A stretch of DNA of 16,136 nt from positions 1 through 16,136 of the forward strand of contig CAMWJQ010000031.1 in NCBI GenBank assembly GCA_947174615.1, given 5' to 3'. Under the pieces are notes generated by a model. It had not been told where the DNA came from, made no database searches, and worked only from the letters and a program-made list of their open reading frames with translations. Positions within the stretch are counted from its first letter, which is position 1. The number at the start of each line of letters is the position of its first letter. The position numbers were made by a program, and so were the translations under genes. Source of the DNA: an uncultured Lachnospiraceae bacterium. GTDB lineage: Bacteria > Bacillota > Clostridia > Lachnospirales > Lachnospiraceae. Shown here piece by piece: positions 8,251 through 13,240 of the stretch.

Positions 8251-8392
8251 TCTGCTCCTCCTCCTTTACTAATTTCTTTGCTACAAAGCTTATCTCCTTG
8301 GTTATTAATCCTTCCTTACGTAATAACTCGATAAACTCTTCCTTTAATAGTTTCTGATCAATTGTCAATTTAGATGTTTCACTCATAGGCAT
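8234..8392 (-). CDS. SHOCT-like small protein (first of a paralogous pair)
   Basis: A short protein of 52 residues from ATG 8392 (MPMSETSKLTIDQKLLKEEF) or 50 from the second ATG at 8386. The helix-turn-helix-like hairpin LTIDQKLLKEEFIELLRKEG then LITKEISFVAKKLVKE matches the SHOCT-like motif and the paralogous gene just downstream. The start region reads GGGGG-TACT-ATG-CCT-ATG: spacing to the first ATG is short and to the second is long, so the true start is uncertain. The frame is open further upstream but without a ribosome site. First gene of the three-gene recombinase operon. No catalytic residues are seen. Confidence 0.72.
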   Translation of the reverse strand: MPMSETSKLTIDQKLLKEEFIELLRKEGLITKEISFVAKKLVKEEEQNGSTR

Positions 8393-8492
8393 AGTACCCC
8401 CAATAAAAAGTAGTAATGTCAATAAATGAAACTACAGATCAACTCAAGATACGCAAAAAACCAGCCCCAAACAAGGCTATCAGAGTGTGAAC

Positions 8493-8521
8493 ATGTTAAC
8501 TCTAGTCCAAACTAATTGCAA
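8493..8521 (-). promoter_or_regulatory. Candidate promoter with overlapping palindromic operator, recombinase operon
   Basis: Minus-strand TTGCAA (8516-8521), a 17-base spacer and TAACAT (8493-8498). The -10 lies inside a near-perfect palindrome, GTGAACATGTTAAC (8487-8500, 12 of 14 positions symmetric), as expected for a repressor operator. The leader to 8392 contains a short AGCC/GGCT hairpin followed on the minus strand by six T, which might act as a weak attenuator. All of this is pattern-based. Confidence 0.35.
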
Positions 8522-8592
8522 ATCAGGGGGAAAACCGAATCTTACGTAAAAAACACAAACCAGAAATTCAAGATGCATAAACTGAAGCAAAT

Positions 8593-8624
8593 AAAAAGAA
8601 CCCAGCAAAAATGTTCTTTTTTTA
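8593..8624. terminator. Bidirectional intrinsic terminator
   Basis: AAAAAGAAC (8593-8601) pairs with GTTCTTTTT (8613-8621) around an 11-base loop, with T-runs on both strands. On the minus strand it would end the operon whose last gene stops at 8815. Confidence 0.6.
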
Positions 8625-8654
8625 CAAAAACATTCGACTGAGTTCTTTCATATT

Positions 8655-8684
8655 ATACATAACTTCTTTATACATAACTTCTTT
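8655..8684. repeat. Perfect tandem 15-bp direct repeat
   Basis: ATACATAACTTCTTT occurs twice with no gap (8655-8669 and 8670-8684) in the spacer downstream of operon C. Two copies are too few to call an iteron array; it may be a protein-binding site or a replication slip. Confidence 0.7.
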
Positions 8685-8814
8685 CGTTATTCACCAAAAT
8701 GAACACTTATACACACGAACTGTATGTATATGCTGAAATTTCTTATTCTATTTTCTTTCAACCATGAGAAGCTCCGATATACTAATTTATATTACAGTTT
8801 TCAGCAGTTCTAAG

Positions 8815-9096
8815 CTACCCCTGAATGGCTGGGAAATATACGATGCTGTCCTTGCCAAGAGCATCAGAGCACATACCCTCTGCAAAACCTAAATCAAAAT
8901 CACTGTCATCAGATGCTGACATTTTTGCCAAGTAACTCGTCATATCTATCATAAACTCCATACATGAATTACCTTCATTAATGGTTACACCAAGACACTT
9001 TTCTCCAAACATCCCTCTGCCTGAGTACCCCTCATAAATTGAATACTTATCGTCATTCTCTGCCACAAAATTTCTGATATAATCTGCTGCTTGCAT
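8815..9096 (-). CDS. Hypothetical protein, 93 residues
   Basis: An unrecognised small acidic protein. It begins MQAADYIRNFVAENDDKYSI at ATG 9096 behind AAAGGTAGG and ends FPAIQG. It has a glycine-rich YEGYSGRGMFGEKCLG turn and an acidic SASDDSDFDLGFAEG stretch, with no membrane segment or signal peptide. The frame is open to a TTG at 9120, but the ribosome site favours 9096. It follows the 107-residue gene by 16 bases and is the last gene of operon C. Its stop codon TAG is part of a GGGGTA motif. Function unknown. Confidence 0.72.
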   Translation of the reverse strand: MQAADYIRNFVAENDDKYSIYEGYSGRGMFGEKCLGVTINEGNSCMEFMIDMTSYLAKMSASDDSDFDLGFAEGMCSDALGKDSIVYFPAIQG

Positions 9097-9112
9097 ATTA
9101 CTACCTACCTTT

Positions 9113-9436
9113 CTAATCAATTAAACTGGCTATTTCATTAGCTATTCTGTGACTGTCATTTTCTGATTCAGCCTCAAAAAATGTGCAGGTTATCCTTGCG
9201 ATTTCAAAACAATAACTTTCAAGGCTTCTTTCAGACTCGTCTGTGTGCCTCATAATATTCTCCGCAATCTCTACAATGTCATTGGTTATGATATGCTTTT
9301 CGCCATCTCCCGTCATAGATAACAGTTTTTCATATTCTGCACAATTGCCTCGCGTATACCACTGCTTTTCTATACAAAGATTACGCAGGCTGTCCCTGTA
9401 CAGAACTCTTTTTTCCTTATATTTCTGCATTATCAT
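9113..9436 (-). CDS. Hypothetical protein, 107 residues
   Basis: An unrecognised, mostly helical and acidic small protein. Its ATG at 9436 overlaps the stop of the 40-residue gene upstream as ATGA, the classic coupling arrangement. Features seen are a basic N-terminus (MIMQKYKEKRVLYRDSLRNL), two cysteines in the first half and an acidic tail ending EIASLID. No catalytic motif, signal or membrane helix is evident. It belongs to the compact operon running from about 11945 to 8815. Size and context resemble regulatory or anti-defence genes of mobile elements, but nothing in the sequence proves that. Confidence 0.7.
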   Translation of the reverse strand: MIMQKYKEKRVLYRDSLRNLCIEKQWYTRGNCAEYEKLLSMTGDGEKHIITNDIVEIAENIMRHTDESERSLESYCFEIARITCTFFEAESENDSHRIANEIASLID

Positions 9437-9555
9437 TCGTCTATCTGCCCTCCCAATATTGATTTACCATTCACGCAGTCTGGTGAGAATAAACCTTCAT
9501 TGGCAAATATCTTCTTTTCCAACGCCTTCATTTCACCTTTCTTAATAACAAGCAT
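9433..9555 (-). CDS. Small hypothetical protein, 40 residues
   Basis: MLVIKKGEMKALEKKIFANE followed by GLFSPDCVNGKSILGGQIDE and a TGA. The start at 9555 is preceded by a CAGGGGTACG segment that is both a possible weak ribosome site and a copy of the GGGGTA motif. The stop overlaps the next start as ATGA, and the gap from the 191-residue gene upstream is 24 bases, which together support it as a real gene despite its size. Not recognised. Confidence 0.6.
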   Translation of the reverse strand: MLVIKKGEMKALEKKIFANEGLFSPDCVNGKSILGGQIDE

Positions 9556-9579
9556 CGTACCCCTGCCATCAAAAATTGT

Positions 9580-10155
9580 CTATTCAGCACCTGTATTTGT
9601 TATTTTTACAGTTCTTAAACCGTCAGACCAATGGTACACTTCACATGAATTAGGCTTAGGAAAATATCTAAAGTCAACTTTACCCATTAATTCAACAAGA
9701 ACGCTGTCCTGATACATTCCTATATGTACACGAATCTGGCATTCCTCTACTTTATTACAAAACTTGAAATATGCTCTGATTGTATTTGTGCCTGCCATGC
9801 AAAGAAGTAACTCGCCATTATCCAGAACTTTATCTGCATTCTGCAAGTACTCTACGCGCTTTCTTTCCTTTAATATCTGAGCTTCAATGATGATATTTTC
9901 ATCCAAGCCAAAACCTTTGAGAGCTGCGATAGTATCGTAAACAACTTCTTTATCCATTCCAATCTCTGCAAGCTCCAAATTGTATACTGTACCTGATTTT
10001 GTCTTTGCTATAAGGCAGTCTCCTTGACGGACAACTGTTTCAACATAACTTGTTGTAATGTCCATACCGTCCGTTAATTTGGGATGCCCTATAACAATGC
10101 CTCGCAAGTGAAAATGATTGCCTTTTATAAAGCCCCAATCTGTTAATGTTGCCAT
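9580..10155 (-). CDS. Conserved-type hypothetical protein, 191 residues
   Basis: It starts MATLTDWGFIKGNHFHLRGI at ATG 10155 behind a GGAAGGAAGG ribosome site, 4 bases after the phosphoesterase stop. The first 65 residues are strand-rich: IVIGHPKLTDGMDITTSYV then KTKSGTVYNLELAEI. This resembles short hypothetical proteins with a G-H-P-[RK]-L-x-D-G-x-x-I-x-T-S pattern that I recall from phages and plasmids; no function is assigned to them. The rest is mixed helix and strand with no metal or nucleotide motif. The tight linkage to the phosphoesterase suggests a shared process. The coding call is secure, the function unknown. Confidence 0.75.
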   Translation of the reverse strand: MATLTDWGFIKGNHFHLRGIVIGHPKLTDGMDITTSYVETVVRQGDCLIAKTKSGTVYNLELAEIGMDKEVVYDTIAALKGFGLDENIIIEAQILKERKRVEYLQNADKVLDNGELLLCMAGTNTIRAYFKFCNKVEECQIRVHIGMYQDSVLVELMGKVDFRYFPKPNSCEVYHWSDGLRTVKITNTGAE

Positions 10156-10159
10156 AATT

Positions 10160-10948
10160 TTACCTTCCTTCCCGTAACATACTACCTATAGATATAATCT
10201 TTTTACTCAAAAGAATTTCTGAATTCGATACGTTGCAATCCATATGGTAGTGTCCAAAGTACCATCTTTTATATTTGACTTCTGACTGAATGTGATTAAA
10301 AAAATCTGTCTGCTTATCTGGCTTATAAAGTCCTCTGCCTCCAAGCAAATCCTGAATATCTGAAGAACTGCAATGCGTAATGATATAGTCCACTTCATAA
10401 TTATGTGTCTCCAGATTATTCATAGCCTCCTGCATCTCTTCTTCAGAAGCAAGCTCTTCTTTCCACCAGCTAAAATGGTTGACTCTGTATGGTATTAAAT
10501 CCCTTTCCAGCTTCCTTTGCTTTTCACGATACAGAGGGTCGTCTACTTCAAGAATACCCCCTTGAATATCATGGCTTTGCGCTCCGCCAAAAGTAAATAT
10601 CTTCTTTCCAGCTATACTAAATACCTGCCCACGCATCAGATGGATTAAAGATGAGTTGATTTTATGAACTTTGCCGTCATTCCATGTTTCTACTGGAAAA
10701 CCATTCAATCTATCGAAATTTTCGTGGTTTCCATCGACAAACAGCGTTGTAAAGGGTTTATCCTCCAACCAAGACATCCAGTATTTCTCCTCACGATTAT
10801 CTTCATCCGTACTCCATATGCCACCGAAATCACCGCAAATAATGACATAATCTTCTTTATCCATATTTTTCTGTTGTGTAAAATTCCTTGTACCGAACCG
10901 ACTGAATGATCCATGACAATCACCTGTCACATAAATTTTTCCTGCCAT
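10160..10948 (-). CDS. Calcineurin-like metallophosphoesterase
   Basis: A 262-residue enzyme with the full set of family metal-binding motifs: G-D-C-H-G (residues 9-13), G-D-F-G-G (39-43), G-N-H-E-N (73-77), a later histidine in IITHCSS, and the G-H-Y-H motif near residue 236. These residues bind a di-metal centre and hydrolyse phosphoesters such as nucleic acid ends, cyclic nucleotides, dinucleoside polyphosphates or phosphoproteins; the substrate is not evident. It is cytoplasmic, with no signal peptide. Start ATG 10948 with AAGGGG and GGG purine stretches upstream; the ribosome-site segment contains a GGGGTA motif. It lies 20 bases downstream of the tyrosine recombinase and 4 bases upstream of the 191-residue gene. 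Confidence 0.9.
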   Translation of the reverse strand: MAGKIYVTGDCHGSFSRFGTRNFTQQKNMDKEDYVIICGDFGGIWSTDEDNREEKYWMSWLEDKPFTTLFVDGNHENFDRLNGFPVETWNDGKVHKINSSLIHLMRGQVFSIAGKKIFTFGGAQSHDIQGGILEVDDPLYREKQRKLERDLIPYRVNHFSWWKEELASEEEMQEAMNNLETHNYEVDYIITHCSSSDIQDLLGGRGLYKPDKQTDFFNHIQSEVKYKRWYFGHYHMDCNVSNSEILLSKKIISIGSMLREGR

Positions 10949-10968
10949 ATCTTATCCCTACCCCTTTC

Positions 10969-11580
10969 TTATATTAAATTGCTGACTGTCCTCGCCAATG
11001 CGTCCTCTATCTGCTTAGAGCCGATGCTCAAATATCTCTGTGTAGTGTTTAAACTTGAGTGCTGAAGCAAGACTCGCACCAGTTCTGCATTATATTCACT
11101 ATCGACATATACTTGTACCGCAAACAGTTTTCTAAACGAATGACTGCCGTAACTCCGCAGGGAAAGTCCCATCTTCGTGAAAACTTTGTTGAGATGTCGT
11201 TCTACCTGTCTTTTGGAAATATCAAAGAGTTTGGTGTCCTTTCCAATACCCCTTAACAGCGCATAATCCTGAACAAACAAATACACCTCGACTGGTACAG
11301 TAAAATTACGTATCTTGCCCGTTTTCTGCTCTTTAATATCTAACCGCCATCTATCACCGTCACGAATGAAACTTGATAACTTGAGTCTTAAAATGTCACC
11401 CAGACGCAAACCCAATGTCGCTTGTAAGACTTCGATAGTGGCAATACGTTCATTCGGCTTTATTAGTACCCCCTCTAGCATAAAACCATTTCTCAATAAT
11501 TCAATGCTTCTTTGATATTCGTCTTGATTTAAAGCTACGCATTTCTTATTAATATCAATCACCCCTCCCAATAGCGTCAA
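10969..11580 (-). CDS. Tyrosine recombinase, catalytic domain only
   Basis: About 203 residues carrying a complete tyrosine recombinase active site, numbered from the 11580 TTG: Arg59 (GLRLGDIL), Lys86 (EQKTGK), His147 and Arg150 (HSFRKLF), His174 (LLQHSS) and the nucleophile Tyr183 (TTQRYL). The N-terminal core-binding domain of phage integrases is missing. The size and layout are those of FimB/FimE-type DNA invertases or of recombinases that work on short sites. The start is unclear: the frame opens at a TTG (11580), while a strong GGGAGGGG stretch lies near a GTG at 11562. It overlaps or abuts the 61-residue gene upstream and leads into the phosphoesterase. It appears intact, so it may be active. 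No invertible segment is proven nearby. Confidence 0.88.
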   Translation of the reverse strand: MTLLGGVIDINKKCVALNQDEYQRSIELLRNGFMLEGVLIKPNERIATIEVLQATLGLRLGDILRLKLSSFIRDGDRWRLDIKEQKTGKIRNFTVPVEVYLFVQDYALLRGIGKDTKLFDISKRQVERHLNKVFTKMGLSLRSYGSHSFRKLFAVQVYVDSEYNAELVRVLLQHSSLNTTQRYLSIGSKQIEDALARTVSNLI

Positions 11581-11740
11581 CTTCTTGTATAGCCTCCATT
11601 AATGCATACTCTTCAAACCAATATGCGTCAATGCTACCTGAAACCTTTTTACCATCTTTATCACAAATGATATACTGAAATCCCAAAATTTTATCACACC
11701 ATGAAACATCAATCCTATAACCGTTATAGAATCTCTGCAT
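11555..11740 (-). CDS. Hypothetical protein, 61 residues
   Basis: A small protein, MQRFYNGYRIDVSWCDKILG and onward, ending EVDAIGRGD. Start ATG 11740 has GGAGG seven bases upstream. The alternating pattern (FYNGYRIDVSW, FQYIICDKDGKKV) suggests a short beta-sheet followed by an acidic helix; not recognised. Its last codons contain the GGGAGGGG that could serve as ribosome site for the tyrosine recombinase, so the two are coupled. It might be a directionality factor by position, but it is acidic, which argues against a DNA-binding excisionase. Confidence 0.7.
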   Translation of the reverse strand: MQRFYNGYRIDVSWCDKILGFQYIICDKDGKKVSGSIDAYWFEEYALMEAIQEVDAIGRGD

Positions 11741-12061
11741 ACTCAATCCTCCCACCTTTCGTTTTTAGTTAATGCACCAAAGTCGTTTAATCTTGCCAAA
11801 AATGTCGTATTTTACGAACTAAAATTATCTCGGACTGTATAACAGGCATAAAATCAACAAAGGTCGAAAAATATATATTAATCGACATTTGAGATGACCA
11901 TACAGAATGCCCTGTATCGCATTTTTCAGAGCCAAATGCGATCATAGTACCCCTCGAAGATTCAAGCCCTGTGTGCGCCTTCTATGAAGTTACGACCAAA
12001 TTTGGGGGTTAAACGACTTCCACGTGTGTTGTACTATAACTCTGATTTAAAATTCATTCAA
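11741..12061 (-). promoter_or_regulatory. Promoter and structured leader of operon C
   Basis: A 320-base stretch with no confident gene. Minus-strand promoter: TTGAAT (12056-12061), a 17-base spacer, TATAGT (12033-12038). Downstream are a 10-bp palindrome CCAAATTTGG (11996-12005) and a hairpin ATCGCATTT/AAATGCGAT (11916-11924 with 11934-11942). Two further inverted repeats are GTCGA/TCGAC (11863-11867 with 11882-11886) and TCGTA/TACGA (11805-11809 with 11813-11817). A weak frame (11945-11787, 52 codons) starts at the ATG after a GGGGTA motif but does not look protein-like; it could be a leader peptide. The leader would be about 285 bases, long enough for RNA-based control. No known riboswitch is recognised. 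Confidence 0.5.
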
Positions 12062-12108
12062 GTAGAATAAATGGGATAAATTATATAGATTTTTTGGTGG
12101 TTATGATT

Positions 12109-12141
12109 AAAAAAGCCCTGCCAGTTTAGTGGCAAGGGCTT
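12109..12141 (-). terminator. Intrinsic terminator of the toxin-antitoxin operon
   Basis: AAGCCCTGCC (12113-12122) pairs with GGCAAGGGCTT (12131-12141) with one bulge and an 8-base loop. On the minus strand it is followed by TTTTTT. It lies about 57 bases past the PIN gene stop. Confidence 0.85.
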
Positions 12142-12197
12142 AAGAGGTTATAAAAAGAGCATACGCATAAACGTACACTCTTATTTGTCTTAAAATA

Positions 12198-12769
12198 CTA
12201 AATCATTTTAACAAACTCATCAGGCTGAATTATCTGAACTCTGGATTTTTTATAATCTGCTGGATTTCTAGTTACAATATAATCTGCCATTATTTCTACA
12301 GCACATTCTTCCTGCAAGCAATCTTCAAAATCAGTAAATGCTTCATTATCTGCCGCCGAAAGAATTTTTTCAACATTCAAATCTGATATATAAAATATAT
12401 CACATAAATTTCTTATAAATTCACGCCTTTCCTGTTGTGAATAAGACTTTCTCAAAATATAAAACAAATTCGGTAAACTATGAGCAGCTAGATCCCCCGT
12501 TATTTCTTGATTAGGAACTGTAGGAAAATAAGTGATACAGATTGCGCAGGATATTTCTTCGAGAGTGCAGTACAAAAAACGTAGGCGTAGTGGGCTACGG
12601 CGAGGCTTTTTGTGCTGTGCTATCGGAGAAATAGACAAGTCAAGATGTGTCACTTATTTTTCTACAGTTCCTTAGCACACTTTGTTATAATAATTTGAGC
12701 CTCATTAACATATGGTTCTCTTTTCAGCAGTGCATCTAATATAACATTTGTATCAATCAAAATTACCAT
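12198..12769 (-). pseudogene. PIN-domain toxin (VapC-like), split by an inserted element
   Basis: The 5' part starts at ATG 12769 and encodes MVILIDTNVILDALLKREPY, the first catalytic aspartate and DTN motif of PIN ribonucleases, up to ITKCA. A 158-bp element then breaks the frame and adds a stop. Removing it and one TTA gives TKCA-N-QEITGDLAAHSLPNLF and a 136-residue protein, the usual PIN toxin length. The downstream part has FTDFEDCLQEECA and DYIVTRNPADY, matching the later acidic residues and the Y-I-V-T-R-N signature. Such toxins cleave tRNA or mRNA and are held in check by the antitoxin encoded just upstream. The start overlaps the antitoxin end by 17 bases. An internal GTG in the element (12653) could express the C-terminal part, which lacks the first aspartate and should be inactive. 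Confidence 0.9.
12511..12674. mobile_element. 158-bp foldback MITE with TTA target duplication
   Basis: The element spans 12514-12671. The two ends read inward GGAACTGTAG[G/A]AAAATAAGTGA[T/C]ACA, and similarity continues with interruptions (TATTTCT, CGA, CAG, ACAAAAA) to a central CGTAG/CTACG hairpin, so the whole element folds back on itself. TTA flanks both sides (12511-12513 and 12672-12674), a 3-bp TNA-type duplication. Ends starting GG with a TNA duplication are known for some IS5-family groups; that assignment is inference. No transposase is encoded. It interrupts the PIN toxin gene. Confidence 0.88.
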
Positions 12770-12995
12770 ATTTTTCCTCTCTTGCTTCTTGAAGCTCTTT
12801 TTTATAATCGAAGTCATCTGGCAGTCTCTTATCCATATTTAAAATATTCACAAGAGCATTTTTCGCCTTTTCTTTATCCTTTTCTTTATTTAAGGACATT
12901 TCCTCTAAACTTTGCAGAAAATTTATAACATATAGCATATTATCTTCAGGTATTCGTTGTATTATTTCAACTGCTCTTTCCTTCATCATCGTCAT
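12753..12995 (-). CDS. Antitoxin of a PIN-toxin module
   Basis: An 80-residue protein starting MTMMKERAVEIIQRIPEDNM at ATG 12995, with GGAGG nine bases upstream. A TTG 18 bases earlier is in frame but lies over the ribosome site, so it is rejected. The N-terminal half is helical and resembles dimerising antitoxin helices (I-x-x-I-P-E-D-x-x-x-x-V-I-x-F-L). The charged C-terminal tail LPDDFDYKKELQEAREEKYG is typical of the segment that wraps the partner PIN toxin. Its own promoter and terminator frame a two-gene operon, and the toxin start overlaps its last codons. Because the toxin is interrupted, the antitoxin is now probably without a functional partner here, though it may act on related toxins elsewhere. 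Confidence 0.85.
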   Translation of the reverse strand: MTMMKERAVEIIQRIPEDNMLYVINFLQSLEEMSLNKEKDKEKAKNALVNILNMDKRLPDDFDYKKELQEAREEKYGNFD

Positions 12996-13032
12996 TGAAT
13001 ATACCCTCCTCAAGCTACTATACTCTACCCCT

Positions 13033-13061
13033 ATTGTACCAAATACTGTCTATATTTACAA
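13033..13061 (-). promoter_or_regulatory. Promoter of the toxin-antitoxin operon
   Basis: Minus-strand TTGTAA (13056-13061), a 17-base spacer and TACAAT (13033-13038), with a GGGGTA motif at about the transcription start (13026-13031). It lies 38 bases before the antitoxin ATG and is one of the best promoters in the window. Confidence 0.65.
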
Positions 13062-13079
13062 CTTAAATTTTAATACCAA

Positions 13080-13235
13080 TCACATAGGACACAGCCTCTG
13101 TCCCGTAATTGGATGAACCATAAAACCATCGGAATCGATAGAGTATGCAGGAACCTTTAAATGATTATCAGCAAAATACTCAGCTAGATTATATCTATAG
13201 TAGAACCATGCATTGTCTGCTGCTTCAACTGCCAT
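13080..13235 (-). CDS. Small hypothetical protein, 51 residues
   Basis: MAVEAADNAWFYYRYNLAEY begins at ATG 13235 behind AAAGGAG with an eight-base spacer, a near-ideal ribosome site that overlaps the stop of the 364-residue gene upstream. The gene is therefore translationally coupled to it. The protein is aromatic-rich, continues FADNHLKVPAYSIDSDGFMV and ends PITGQRLCPM. The tail has one cysteine only, so no zinc finger. Not recognised. The strong start signal and coupling are the main support. Confidence 0.65.
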   Translation of the reverse strand: MAVEAADNAWFYYRYNLAEYFADNHLKVPAYSIDSDGFMVHPITGQRLCPM

Positions 13236-13240
13236 ATAAA

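Larger units (their letters stand above)
8423..8814. other. Non-coding spacer between recombinase operon and operon C
   Basis: About 390 AT-rich bases with no credible gene. It holds, from left to right, the candidate recombinase promoter/operator (8487-8521), a bidirectional terminator hairpin (8593-8621) and a perfect tandem 15-bp repeat (8655-8684). Confidence 0.6.

Noticed and set aside
8391..8422. Exact TTGACA on the minus strand (8417-8422) as promoter of the recombinase operon
   Set aside because: No -10 hexamer lies at a workable distance; the closest, TACTAT, is 20 bases away and overlaps the start codon.
8655..8684. Tandem 15-bp repeat as a replication origin
   Set aside because: Only two copies and no replication protein gene in the window.
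11787..11945. 52-codon frame starting after a GGGGTA motif
   Set aside because: It overlaps the leader hairpin, has no convincing ribosome site spacing and does not look protein-like; kept only as a possible leader peptide.
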